From: Paracoccaceae bacterium
Lineage (GTDB): Bacteria; Pseudomonadota; Alphaproteobacteria; Rhodobacterales; Rhodobacteraceae
Assembly: GCA_007134405.1 (NCBI GenBank)
Contig: SLKW01000033.1
Location: forward strand, 1 to 11,370
Direction of reading: 5' to 3'
Length of the DNA stretch: 11,370 bases
The notes below the pieces were generated by a model. That model did no database searches and had not been told where the DNA came from. It saw only the letters and a program-made list of their open reading frames with translations. A program made the translations under genes and the position numbers. Below are positions 1 through 6,799 of the stretch, in pieces (position 1 is the stretch's first letter; every line of letters begins with the position of its first letter).

Positions 1-176
1 AAGCGCCGGCCGCGCAGGATCAGCGTCATCCTTGCAATCTCGCGCGGTCCGTAAAGCCGGTTGCGTCCGTCCTTTTCGGGGCTCAGCAGCTCGATGTACT
101 CGTAATATCTCAGTGTGCGCGGCGTGACGTCGAACTTCGCGCACATCTCCTTGAAGGACAGCTTTGGTTCGCTCAT
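1..176 (-). CDS. MerR-family transcriptional regulator (N-terminal part, cut by window edge)
   Basis: The 58 visible codons form the start of a MerR-type winged-helix DNA-binding domain. The helix-turn-helix lies at about residues 6-25 (SFKEMCAKFDVTPRTLRYYE). It is followed by the wing with the typical R-N-R-L-Y pattern (residues 38-42) and by the start of the next helix. The ATG at 174-176 gives the expected short N-terminus before the HTH. The effector domain lies beyond the left edge, so the ligand cannot be told. The gene is divergent from the thioesterase/MATE unit and is probably its regulator. MerR relatives of this form often control acyl-CoA catabolism (LiuR-like), which would suit thioesterase neighbours, but that is inference. 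No frame break is seen. Confidence 0.88.
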   Translation of the reverse strand, partial: MSEPKLSFKEMCAKFDVTPRTLRYYEYIELLSPEKDGRNRLYGPREIARMTLILRGRR

Positions 177-309
177 CGCGCGGGGCTCCGGGGGCGGGAT
201 CGGCACAACCTATGCGCTACGCCGCCCGCGTGCAACATCGTCAGGGCCTTGCGCCGGGGCGTGGGACGGGCAAGAGTTCATGCGACCCAACCAAGCCGCA
301 GGCCCCGCC
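177..309. promoter_or_regulatory. Divergent intergenic region between merR-like gene and thioesterase operon
   Basis: This 133-bp gap separates two divergent starts and must hold promoters for at least the left-hand gene. I see no convincing -35/-10 pair and no clean MerR dyad with the usual 19-20 bp spacing. If the thioesterase gene starts at the alternative in-frame ATG at 280, the gap shrinks to 103 bp. It is called regulatory from gene layout only. Confidence 0.4.
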
Positions 310-756
310 ATGACCGACCCCAGCACCGCGCAGAGATTCATCGAAGCCATCCCACACAGCCAGGCGCTGGGGATGGTGCTGGAGGATTTGGGCGAGGGAC
401 GCGCGGTGATCAGCATGCCCTGGGACGAACGCTTCGTGGGGGATCCGGCGACGGGGGTGATCTCGGGCGGAGCGGTCTCGGCGCTGCTCGACACGTGCTG
501 CGGGGCGGCGGTTCTGTCCCATGCGGCCGCGGCCAAGGGCACCGCCACGCTGGATCTGCGCATCGACTACATGCGCGCCGCAAAGCCCGGCCAGCGGATC
601 ACGGCGCGCGCCGAATGCTATCACGCCACCCGCACCGTCGCCTTCGTGCGCGCCACCGCGCATGACGAGGACGAGGGGCTGCCGGTCGCCACCGCCGCCG
701 GCGCCTTCACCATCGAGGGGGGGCGCAACGGCGGGCAAAGGGGGGCGGGCAAATGA
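310..756 (+). CDS. PaaI-family hotdog-fold thioesterase (first of tandem pair, SGG variant)
   Basis: This 148-residue protein has the single hotdog-domain size usual for PaaI-like acyl-CoA thioesterases. The central helix motif is at residues 50-61 (VISGGAVSALLD). The acidic residue D61 is kept, but the usual His of the HGG motif is Ser52. The following beta strands (TATLDLRIDYMRAAKPGQ, AFVRATAHDE) fit the family. The frame is open from 115, but residues upstream of the ATG at 310 are low-complexity and not hotdog-like; an ATG at 280 (ten residues longer) is also possible. The stop overlaps the next start as ATGA (753-756), so the two proteins are probably made in matched amounts. The predicted role is cytoplasmic hydrolysis of an acyl-CoA; the substrate is unknown. 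Confidence 0.87.
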   Translation: MTDPSTAQRFIEAIPHSQALGMVLEDLGEGRAVISMPWDERFVGDPATGVISGGAVSALLDTCCGAAVLSHAAAAKGTATLDLRIDYMRAAKPGQRITARAECYHATRTVAFVRATAHDEDEGLPVATAAGAFTIEGGRNGGQRGAGK

Positions 757-1268
757 GCCGCCGCAAGCCGGAGCCCGTCCAGGTGGTCAAGCAGCGCCGC
801 GACGCCGCGCTGAACGCGCTGATCGGCGGCATCCCCTACGCGCAGTATCTCGGTGTCCGGTTCGAACGCCGCGGCGACGAACTGACCGCGCTGCTTCCCT
901 TCAACGAGAGCCTGATCGGAAACCCTTTCCTGCCGGCGCTGCACGGCGGCGTGACCTCGGCGTTCCTGGAAATCACCGCGATCATCGAGCTGTCCTGGGC
1001 GCTTCTCTGGGACGAGATGGAAGAGGGTAAGCTCGACCCGGTAGCGGTCGACCGCGAACACTTGCCGCGCCTGCCCAAGACCATCGATTTCACCGTCGAT
1101 TACCTGCGCTCGGGCCTGCCGCGCGATGCCTATGCGCGGGCGCGGATCAACCGTTCGGGCCGGCGCTACGCGAGCGTCCATGTCGAGGCTTGGCAGGACA
1201 ACCGCGCGCGCCTCTTTGCGCAGGCGACCGGTCATTTCCTGGTGCCGACCCGCAACAACGGGGGCTGA
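753..1268 (+). CDS. PaaI-family hotdog-fold thioesterase (second of tandem pair, HGG variant)
   Basis: This is a 171-residue hotdog protein. It has an N-terminal extension of about 25 charged residues, then the hotdog domain with the HGG motif at residues 63-73 (LHGGVTSAFLE). Here the His is present (H64), but the usual Asp of the helix is Glu73. A purine-rich stretch (AAAGGGGGG) just before the ATG gives a ribosome binding site, and the start overlaps the preceding stop by 4 bp. It differs clearly in sequence from its neighbour, so the pair is an old duplication or two family branches. The two lesions in the canonical motif are complementary, hinting at a hetero-oligomer with shared interface active sites. 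The substrate is not visible from sequence. Confidence 0.87.
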   Translation: MSRRKPEPVQVVKQRRDAALNALIGGIPYAQYLGVRFERRGDELTALLPFNESLIGNPFLPALHGGVTSAFLEITAIIELSWALLWDEMEEGKLDPVAVDREHLPRLPKTIDFTVDYLRSGLPRDAYARARINRSGRRYASVHVEAWQDNRARLFAQATGHFLVPTRNNGG

Positions 1269-1277
1269 CGCGGCTTC

Positions 1278-2615
1278 ATGCAAGCCATCGCCGAACTGAC
1301 GCACCGGCGCGTGCTTTCAATCGCGCTGCCGATCGTTCTGGCCAACCTGACGGTGCCGCTTCTGGGACTGGTGGACACCGCGGTCGTCGGTCAGCTTGGC
1401 GCGGCGGCGCCGATCGGCGCAGTGGGGTTGGGCGCGGTGATCCTGACCTCGATCTACTGGGTCTTCGGCTTTTTGCGCATGGGCACGACGGGGCTTGTCG
1501 CGCAGGCGCACGGGGCGGGGGATCACGCGGAATCGGGCGCGGTGCTCAAGCGCGGTCTTTTCGTCGCGGGCGTGGCGGGGCTGGCGCTGATTGCGCTGCA
1601 GGCGCCGCTGATCTGGGCTGCCTTCCGCGTCGCGCCTGCGAGCGCCGAGGTCGAGGCGCTGACCCGCGCCTATCTCGACATCCGCATCTGGGGGGCACCC
1701 GCGACCATCGCGGCCTATGCTCTTACTGGCTGGCTGATCGCGATCGAGCGCACGCGCTCCGTGCTTGTGCTGCAACTGGTAATGAACGGGCTCAACATCG
1801 CGCTCGACGTCTGGTTCGTCCTTGGCCTCGGCTGGGGGGTGGAGGGCGTGGCCTGGGCGACGCTGATCGCCGAATACACGGGGCTGGTCCTGGGACTCTG
1901 GCTTTGCGCCTCGGCTTTCACCGGTCCAAAAGGGCGCATCCTGGACGGGCCGCGGCTGAAGCGCATGGCCGTCGTCAACACCGACATCATGCTGCGTTCG
2001 ATCCTGCTCCAGGCCAGCTTCACCGCGTTCCTGTTCCTGTCGGCCGGGCAGGGCGACGAGGTGCTGGCGGTCAACCAGATCCTGATGCAGTTCCTGCAAC
2101 TGACCGCCTATATCCTGGACGGCTTCGCCTTCGCAGCCGAGTCGCTGGTGGGCCAGGCGGTCGGTGCGCGCGCGGCATCGCGGCTCTCCCGTTCAGTGCG
2201 GCTGACCAGCCTCTGGGGTGTGGGCGGGGCGGCGGCGCTGGCGCTGGTCTTCGCCGTCGGCGGCGGGCCGGGGATCGACCTGATGACCACCGCGCCCGAG
2301 TTGCAGGAGATGGCGCGCCGTTTCCTGCCCTGGGTGGTTGCCGCGCCGCTGGTGGGCATCGCCAGCTGGATGTTCGACGGCATCTTCATCGGCGCCACCC
2401 GCACGCGCGAGATGCGAGACGCGATGTTCGTCGCTGTCCTGCTCTACGCCCTCGCCCTGTGGCTTTTCTGGGGCTTCGGCAATCATGGTCTCTGGGCGGC
2501 GTTGATGGTGCTCAATGCCGCGCGCGGGGTGCTGATGGCGCTCTACTATCCGCGCATCCCCGATAGTGTCGGCGCGCCGCGCCCGGCCTGGGCGGTGCGG
2601 CGGACGCGCGGCTAG
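1278..2615 (+). CDS. MATE-family efflux transporter, DinF-like
   Basis: This 445-residue, very hydrophobic protein shows about twelve membrane segments in two pseudo-repeats, the normal MATE length. The N-terminus ([20 protein letters not shown], then a [19 protein letters not shown] block around residues 72-90) matches the DinF branch. Such proteins are cation-coupled multidrug or toxic-compound exporters of the inner membrane; the actual cargo is unknown. The ATG lies 9 bp after the second thioesterase, so it is very likely the third gene of that operon. The C-terminus ends in a short Arg-rich tail, and its TAG stop shares the CTAG at 2612-2615 with the stop of pyrD on the other strand. Confidence 0.93.
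   Translation: MQAIAELTHRRVLSIALPIVLANLTVPLLGLVDTAVVGQLGAAAPIGAVGLGAVILTSIYWVFGFLRMGTTGLVAQAHGAGDHAESGAVLKRGLFVAGVAGLALIALQAPLIWAAFRVAPASAEVEALTRAYLDIRIWGAPATIAAYALTGWLIAIERTRSVLVLQLVMNGLNIALDVWFVLGLGWGVEGVAWATLIAEYTGLVLGLWLCASAFTGPKGRILDGPRLKRMAVVNTDIMLRSILLQASFTAFLFLSAGQGDEVLAVNQILMQFLQLTAYILDGFAFAAESLVGQAVGARAASRLSRSVRLTSLWGVGGAAALALVFAVGGGPGIDLMTTAPELQEMARRFLPWVVAAPLVGIASWMFDGIFIGATRTREMRDAMFVAVLLYALALWLFWGFGNHGLWAALMVLNAARGVLMALYYPRIPDSVGAPRPAWAVRRTRG
2612..2615. other. CTAG shared by two convergent stop codons (MATE gene and pyrD)
   Basis: The plus-strand stop TAG occupies 2613-2615 and the minus-strand stop TAG occupies 2612-2614 (CTA on the plus strand). The genes therefore overlap by 4 bp with no space for a terminator between them. 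Transcripts from each side must run into the opposing gene. Confidence 0.95.
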
Positions 2616-3664
2616 AGCCAGTCGCCGCGGGCGGTGCCGACGGCCTCGGCGACGCTGGCATGCCCGTCGCGGGCCAGAAGCGTGTCGAGCCCTTTCAGGA
2701 TACCGCCCACCAACCCGAACCCGCCGTAGACAAGCGCCGAATAGAGCTGCAGCGCGCTCGCGCCGGCGCGGATCTTGGCATAGGCGGTTTCCGCGTCCTC
2801 GATCCCGCCGACGCCGATCAGGGGCAACTTGCCGTCCGTCAATTGCGACAGCTGGGCGAGGATGCGGGTGGACTTTTCGAACAATGGACGCCCTGAAAGC
2901 CCGCCTGTCTCGTGCTGATGCGCACTTTTCAGACCTTCGCGCGCCAGCGTGGTGTTCGTCGCGATGATCGCGTCGATGCCGGATTCCTGCGCGACCGAGG
3001 CGATCTCGGCCAGCGCGTCGGGCGTCAGATCGGGCGCGATCTTCAGGAAGATCGGAATCGGGCGGGGCAGGGCGGCGCGCGCCTCCCGCACCCGCGCCAG
3101 AAGCGCCCGCAGCGCCGCCGCGCCCTGCAGATCGCGCAGCTTCTCGGTGTTGGGTGAGGAGACGTTGACGGTGGCGAAATCCACATACGCGCCACAGCGG
3201 GCAAGCACCTCCGCGAAGTCACCCGCGCGGTCGGCACGGTCCTTGTTCGCGCCAAGGTTCAATCCGGTGACCACGCCCTGTGGCCGCTGCGCCAGCCGCG
3301 CGGCGATCGCCTCGGCGCCCGCGTTGTTGAAACCGAACCGGTTGATCACGCCGCGATCCTCGGCGAGGCGAAAGAGCCGCGGGCGCGGGTTGCCCGGCTG
3401 CGGGCGCGGGGTGGCAGCGCCAACCTCCAGGAACCCGAAGCCCAGACGCGCCAGCGGCCCCAGTGCGACGGCGTTCTTGTCGAACCCCGCCGCCAGCCCC
3501 AAAGGGTTCGGCAGGTCCAGACCCGCGACCCGTACCCGCAACCGGAGCGTGAACACCGGCCCCGACCCGCGCACCAGCCCCGCGCGCAATGCCTTGAGCG
3601 CCAGGTCGTGACCGCGCTCTGGGTCGAGCCGGTGCAGCGCCGCCAGGCCCAGACGTTCCAGCAT
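2612..3664 (-). CDS. pyrD: Dihydroorotate dehydrogenase (quinone), class 2
   Basis: The 350-residue protein oxidises dihydroorotate to orotate in pyrimidine synthesis and passes electrons to membrane quinone. An N-terminal amphipathic segment (residues 1-35) marks the membrane-associated class 2 form. An FMN-binding TIM barrel follows: [13 protein letters not shown] (53-65), [12 protein letters not shown] (105-116), NVSSPNT (167-173) with catalytic Ser170, Lys208 in [11 protein letters not shown] (237-239), GGLSGRP (254-260) and IGVGGI (283-288). The frame stays open about 100 codons upstream of 3664, but that part is the DUF952 gene in another frame. The ATG at 3662-3664 gives the family length and shares one base with the DUF952 stop (TGATG), implying translational coupling. 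Confidence 0.96.
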   Translation of the reverse strand: MLERLGLAALHRLDPERGHDLALKALRAGLVRGSGPVFTLRLRVRVAGLDLPNPLGLAAGFDKNAVALGPLARLGFGFLEVGAATPRPQPGNPRPRLFRLAEDRGVINRFGFNNAGAEAIAARLAQRPQGVVTGLNLGANKDRADRAGDFAEVLARCGAYVDFATVNVSSPNTEKLRDLQGAAALRALLARVREARAALPRPIPIFLKIAPDLTPDALAEIASVAQESGIDAIIATNTTLAREGLKSAHQHETGGLSGRPLFEKSTRILAQLSQLTDGKLPLIGVGGIEDAETAYAKIRAGASALQLYSALVYGGFGLVGGILKGLDTLLARDGHASVAEAVGTARGDWL

Positions 3665-4002
3665 CAGACGACGCCTTCGGGGAAGATATGCCCCGCGGCC
3701 CCCAGTGGCAGCGACTTGTCCCAGACCACATCTCCCGCGCGCAACGGCCGGTAAAGATGCGGAAACAGTTCGCCCCGCCGCGACGGTTCCCAGCGCAACG
3801 CCTCTCCCAGCGCTGCCGGATCGAGCGCGACCAGAACCAGATCGCTCTCGCCCCGGAAATGCTTTGCCGCCGTCTCGGTCACCTGCGACGCGGTCGAGAG
3901 GTGGATGTAGCCATCGGCCAGATCGACCGGTGCGCCCTTCGTCTCGCCGTTGCTGCGAAAGGCGTCCCATTCCGGGCGGCGAAGGATCTTGTAGACCAGC
4001 AT
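3664..4002 (-). CDS. DUF952 domain-containing protein
   Basis: This is a 112-residue soluble protein covering one whole DUF952 domain. The hallmark [12 protein letters not shown] lies at residues 30-41, with LVLVALDP (55-62) and a conserved C-terminal HIFPEG near 105-110. The biochemical role of DUF952 is not established; the fold is thought to resemble ADP-ribosyltransferase-like or glutathione-related small domains, and I cannot assign a reaction. It starts at an ATG (4000-4002), 49 bp after the stop of puuD. Its stop overlaps the pyrD start, so it is the first gene of a two-gene unit, or part of a puuD-DUF952-pyrD transcript. A DUF952 gene next to pyrD is a layout I recall from related alphaproteobacteria. 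Confidence 0.92.
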   Translation of the reverse strand: MLVYKILRRPEWDAFRSNGETKGAPVDLADGYIHLSTASQVTETAAKHFRGESDLVLVALDPAALGEALRWEPSRRGELFPHLYRPLRAGDVVWDKSLPLGAAGHIFPEGVV

Positions 4003-4006
4003 GCGC

Positions 4007-4024
4007 CGCTCTTGCCCCAGAGCG
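4007..4024. other. 6-bp stem hairpin just upstream of the DUF952 start
   Basis: CGCTCT (4007-4012) and AGAGCG (4019-4024) are perfect inverted repeats around a 6-base loop. On the minus strand the hairpin ends 4 bases before the DUF952 ATG and lies 27 bp after the puuD stop. There is no T run, so it is not a standard intrinsic terminator. It could mask the DUF952 ribosome binding site in a read-through transcript. Confidence 0.35.
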
Positions 4025-4051
4025 CGTGCCCGGTCAATGGGCCGGCTTCGG

Positions 4052-5278
4052 TCAGGATCCCTGCGCGGCCCGGAACCAGGCGCGCAGATGCGCGCGTTCT
4101 TCCTCCGGCATGGCGACGGAGGCGCGCGGCGGCATGGCGTGGCTCAGTGCCGATTGCAGGTAGATCGTGGTCGCGGCCCGCGCCACCTGCGCCTCGGTTT
4201 CCAGCACGACGCCCTTCGGCGCCCAGTAGAGGCCGGGCCAGACCGGCTCGGCGGCGTGGCACATGGAGCAGCGGCCGATCACGATCGAATACGCCTCGTC
4301 GAACTCGGCCACCTCGGCAAAACGCGCCGCCGAGGGCGGTAGGCTTGCGACATCCTCCTCGGCGTGCCGCCCGGGGGCGGTCGAGAGCCACATGATGACG
4401 ATGAAGATCAGGACCGTCACCGCCCAGGTCCAGTTCGGCGTGCCCGTGCCTGCATGCATCGAGTTGAAATAGTGCCGGATCGTCACCCCCATGAGGAAGA
4501 CGAGGCTGGCGATCACCCAGTTCCATTCGCTGGCGAAGGCGAGCGGATAGTGGTTCGACAGCATCAGGAAGATCACCGGCAGCGTCAGGTAGTTGTTGTG
4601 CGTCGAGCGCTGCTTGGCGATCCGCCCGTATTTGGCGTCGGGGGTGCGGCCGGCCTTGAGGTCGCCAACGACGATCTTCTGGTTGGGAATGATGATCAGG
4701 AAGACATTGGCCGACATGATCGTCGCGGTGACCGCGCCCAGATGCAGCAATGCCGCGCGGCCCGAGAAGACCTGCGCGTAAAACCAGGCGAGCCCCACCA
4801 GGATGACGTAGAGCAGCAGCATCAGCCGCGTGTTGTCCTCGCCGAAGCGCGATTTGCAGATCGCGTCATAGGCAAACCAGCCGATCACCAGCGACCCGGC
4901 CGAGATCGCGACCGCCTGCCAGACGGCCAGCTCCATGACCGCCGGATCGATCAGGTAGAATTCGGCACCCAGGTAATAGAGGACCGCCAACAGCGCGAAA
5001 CCCGAAAGCCAGGTGGCGTAGCTCTCCCATTTGAACCAGGTCAGGTGCTCGGGCATGTGCGGCGGTGCCACCATGTATTTCTGGATGTGGTAGAAACCGC
5101 CGCCATGAACCTGCCACTCCTCGCCATGCACGCCCTTGGGCATGCTCGCCGCCTTCCGCAGCCCCAGATCGAGCGCGATGAAGTAGAAGGACGAGCCGAT
5201 CCAGGCGATGGCGGTGATGACATGCAGCCAGCGCAGCGCGAATTCGGCCCAGGATCCGATGACGGCGAGATCGAACAT
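4052..5278 (-). CDS. puuD: Membrane-bound urate oxidase (urate hydroxylase) PuuD with C-terminal cytochrome c domain
   Basis: The 408-residue protein converts urate to 5-hydroxyisourate. Residues 1-300 carry about eight membrane segments with conserved His residues and family blocks (FYHIQKYMVAPPHMPEHLTW at 63-82; STHNNYLTLPVIFLMLSNHY at 225-244). The tail (about 318-408) is a small cytochrome c domain with heme motif CSMCH at 337-341 and a likely axial Met382 in AMPP. Electrons from urate are thus expected to go to the respiratory chain instead of making H2O2 as in soluble uricases. GGGAG 8 bases before the ATG supports the start. It is divergent from lysR, with a promoter and a candidate LysR operator in between, and its product feeds UraH. 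Confidence 0.95.
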   Translation of the reverse strand: MFDLAVIGSWAEFALRWLHVITAIAWIGSSFYFIALDLGLRKAASMPKGVHGEEWQVHGGGFYHIQKYMVAPPHMPEHLTWFKWESYATWLSGFALLAVLYYLGAEFYLIDPAVMELAVWQAVAISAGSLVIGWFAYDAICKSRFGEDNTRLMLLLYVILVGLAWFYAQVFSGRAALLHLGAVTATIMSANVFLIIIPNQKIVVGDLKAGRTPDAKYGRIAKQRSTHNNYLTLPVIFLMLSNHYPLAFASEWNWVIASLVFLMGVTIRHYFNSMHAGTGTPNWTWAVTVLIFIVIMWLSTAPGRHAEEDVASLPPSAARFAEVAEFDEAYSIVIGRCSMCHAAEPVWPGLYWAPKGVVLETEAQVARAATTIYLQSALSHAMPPRASVAMPEEERAHLRAWFRAAQGS

Positions 5279-5304
5279 GTAAGGCTCCCGGCGGTTTGGC
5301 GCAG

Positions 5305-5332
5305 GCTATACCGGCGCATGGCTTTCTGTTAA
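5305..5332 (-). promoter_or_regulatory. Candidate sigma70-like promoter for puuD
   Basis: Read on the minus strand, -35 TTAACA (5332-5327; five of six to TTGACA) and -10 TATAGC (5310-5305; four of six to TATAAT) are 16 bp apart. The start point would be near 5298, giving a leader of about 20 bases that contains the GGGAG ribosome binding site. The candidate LysR operator is centred at about -64 from this start point. Confidence 0.5.
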
Positions 5333-5347
5333 TCCGTTCAATCGCTC

Positions 5348-5375
5348 AGGACTTTCAAGAAGGGGCTGAAAGTCG
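5348..5375. promoter_or_regulatory. Candidate LysR operator in puuD/lysR divergent region
   Basis: A perfect 8-bp inverted repeat, GACTTTCA (5350-5357) and TGAAAGTC (5367-5374), with a 9-base spacer. The wider pattern AGGACTTT-N13-AAAGTCG recurs at 6711-6738 as AGGACCTT-N13-AAAGTCG. It lies about -64 from the proposed puuD start point and ends 2 bp before the lysR ATG. This fits activation of puuD and autocontrol of lysR. The lysR ribosome binding site (AAGAAGGGG) lies in the spacer. Confidence 0.6.
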
Positions 5376-5377
5376 AC

Positions 5378-6298
5378 ATGGCCTATGTCGCCAATCTCAA
5401 GATGTTCGTGCGCGTCTACGAATTGGGCAGCATGTCGGCGGCGGCCCGCGATCAGCGGACCTCGCCCGCCGTGGCCTCGGGGCGGATATCGGAACTCGAG
5501 AAACATCTCGGCGTGCGCCTCTTCAATCGCACCACGCGCCGCTTGCAGGCGACCGAGAACGGGCGGCTCTTCTACGACGGCGCGCAGAAGATCCTTCAGG
5601 CGATCGATGAGGCCGAGGCCGCCGTGGCCGAGGCCGCGCAAAACCCGCGCGGCACGCTCTTTGTCGGTGCGCCGCTCGGGGTGGGGCGCAGGTTCGTGGC
5701 GCCGCTGGTGCCGGAATTCAAGGCCCGCTACCCGCAGATCGACCTGCGCCTGCGGCTTTCGGACCGCCTGATCGACGTCACCGCCGAGGGGCTGGATGTC
5801 GCCCTACACCTTGGCCGGCCCGAGGATTCGGGGCTGAAGATGCGCGTGATCGCGGAGTGCCCCCGCGTGATCTGCGCCGCCCCCGCCTATATCGAAGAGC
5901 GCGGGCTTCCCGCCGACGGCGCGGCGCTGGTGCGCGACGGGCACGATTGCCTCAACTTGCGCTTTCCCGGCGCGAAAGAGTTTCAATGGACCCTTGAGAC
6001 CCCCGCTGGCTTGCAGAAATTCAACATCTCCGGTCCGTTCGAGTCGGACGATGGCGATGTGCTGACCGCCTGGGCGCTCGATGGGCATGGGATCGTCCTG
6101 AAGCCCGTCTTCGAGGTGGCCGAGCATCTGCGCGCGGGGCGCCTTGTGCCGGTGGCCTCCGAGACGCCGCCCCTGCCGGTGACGCTGAGCCTGCTCACCC
6201 CGCACCGGCGGCTGCGCGATCCCAAGATCCAGCTCTTCTCCGATTTCATCGCCCAGCACTGCCGGGCGGAACTCGCCGCGCTGACCGAGGCCGCCTAG
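5378..6298 (+). CDS. LysR-family transcriptional regulator of the purine-degradation locus
   Basis: At 306 residues this is the normal LysR length. A winged HTH occupies residues 1-60 (helix-turn-helix around [20 protein letters not shown], wing with [19 protein letters not shown]). It is followed by a linker helix and a substrate-binding domain from about 90 on ([20 protein letters not shown] onward). The start at 5378 gives the usual few residues before the first helix. AAGAAGGGG upstream serves as ribosome binding site, though 12 bases away. The gene sits between puuD (divergent) and uraH (convergent), so it most likely controls urate/allantoin breakdown; the inducer could be urate or a downstream product, which is inference. 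Its TAG stop shares a CTAG with the uraH stop. Confidence 0.94.
   Translation: MAYVANLKMFVRVYELGSMSAAARDQRTSPAVASGRISELEKHLGVRLFNRTTRRLQATENGRLFYDGAQKILQAIDEAEAAVAEAAQNPRGTLFVGAPLGVGRRFVAPLVPEFKARYPQIDLRLRLSDRLIDVTAEGLDVALHLGRPEDSGLKMRVIAECPRVICAAPAYIEERGLPADGAALVRDGHDCLNLRFPGAKEFQWTLETPAGLQKFNISGPFESDDGDVLTAWALDGHGIVLKPVFEVAEHLRAGRLVPVASETPPLPVTLSLLTPHRRLRDPKIQLFSDFIAQHCRAELAALTEAA
6295..6298. other. CTAG shared by two convergent stop codons (lysR and uraH)
   Basis: The lysR stop TAG is at 6296-6298 and the uraH stop TAG is at 6297-6295 on the minus strand, a 4-bp overlap identical in form to that at 2612-2615. No terminator can fit between the genes. Confidence 0.95.
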
Positions 6299-6642
6299 CT
6301 GCCGCGATAGGTCGAATAGCCATGGGGCGACAGCAGCAGCGGCACATGATAATGCGCCGCGCCGTCGCTCATGCCAAAGCGGATGGGGACGAGATCCAGA
6401 AACAGCGGCTCGTCGCCGGCCTGGCCGGTCGCGCGCAGATAGTCGCCGGCATGGAAGGTCAGCTCGAAGATGCCTGGCGCGAAGCGCTCCTTCGGCAGGA
6501 TCGGCGCATCGGTGCGGCCGTCGGCATTGGTTTCCACCTCGGCCAGCACCGCGCCGGCGGCGTCGCGCAGGGTAATGCGCAGCCCCGCCGCCGGGCAGCC
6601 GCGGGCGGTGTCCAGAACATGCGTCGTCAGAAATCCCGCCAT
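6295..6642 (-). CDS. uraH: 5-hydroxyisourate hydrolase (transthyretin-like)
   Basis: This 115-residue cytoplasmic enzyme hydrolyses 5-hydroxyisourate, the PuuD product, to OHCU. It shows all family marks: [14 protein letters not shown] at 5-18 (His8), GRTDAPIL at 42-49 (Arg43), [10 protein letters not shown] at 97-106, and the exact C-terminal tetrapeptide YRGS (112-115) that separates hydroxyisourate hydrolases from transthyretins. The frame is open to 6801, but GGAGG 5 bases before the ATG at 6640-6642, together with the family's short N-terminus, fixes the start. It is convergent with lysR and divergent from the puuE-uraD gene. The upstream region has a sigma70-like promoter and the shared operator, so uraH and puuD look co-regulated though not in one operon. 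Confidence 0.96.
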   Translation of the reverse strand: MAGFLTTHVLDTARGCPAAGLRITLRDAAGAVLAEVETNADGRTDAPILPKERFAPGIFELTFHAGDYLRATGQAGDEPLFLDLVPIRFGMSDGAAHYHVPLLLSPHGYSTYRGS

Positions 6643-6666
6643 GGCGCCCTCCGATCCGTCCTGCCC

Positions 6667-6695
6667 ATCATGCCCGAGGGCTGGGGCAGTGTCAG
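6667..6695 (-). promoter_or_regulatory. Candidate sigma70-like promoter for uraH
   Basis: On the minus strand, -35 CTGACA (6695-6690; five of six) and -10 CATGAT (6672-6667; four of six) are 17 bp apart, placing the start near 6660. The operator-like repeat at 6711-6738 is centred at about -65 from it, the same geometry as for puuD. The -10 match is only fair. Confidence 0.42.
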
Positions 6696-6710
6696 CACCG
6701 ACGCGCGCAA

Positions 6711-6738
6711 AGGACCTTTCGCAAAAAACATAAAGTCG
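6711..6738. promoter_or_regulatory. Candidate LysR operator in uraH/puuE divergent region
   Basis: The pattern AGGACCTT-N13-AAAGTCG is the imperfect counterpart of the site at 5348-5375; the half-sites and the 13-base spacing agree, while the spacer does not and holds an A6 run. It lies between the divergent uraH and puuE-uraD genes, about 82 bp from the uraH start and 75 bp from the puuE start. I could not find a convincing promoter for the puuE side; two overlapping TAGGAT boxes at 6756-6766 are weak -10 candidates. Confidence 0.52.
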
Positions 6739-6799
6739 CCCCCGCGCCGTTCGGCTAGGATAGGATTCACCGCCGCCCACCCAACCGACCGGAGCGTCC

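Noticed and set aside
115-309. N-terminal extension of the first thioesterase
   Set aside because: It would overlap the merR-like gene and its promoter, and the added residues are low complexity; 310 (or 280) fits the family.
2949-3611. 220-codon open frame on the plus strand opposite pyrD
   Set aside because: The Arg/Ser/Ala-rich translation is typical of GC-rich antisense; PyrD motifs are all on the minus strand.
3665-3970. N-terminal extension of pyrD upstream of 3664
   Set aside because: The extra residues are the DUF952 gene read in the wrong frame; the class 2 family begins near the ATG at 3664.
4364-5332. 322-codon open frame on the plus strand opposite puuD
   Set aside because: The translation is His/Asp/Arg-rich and has no domain; the minus strand carries a clear PuuD with heme motif and membrane segments.
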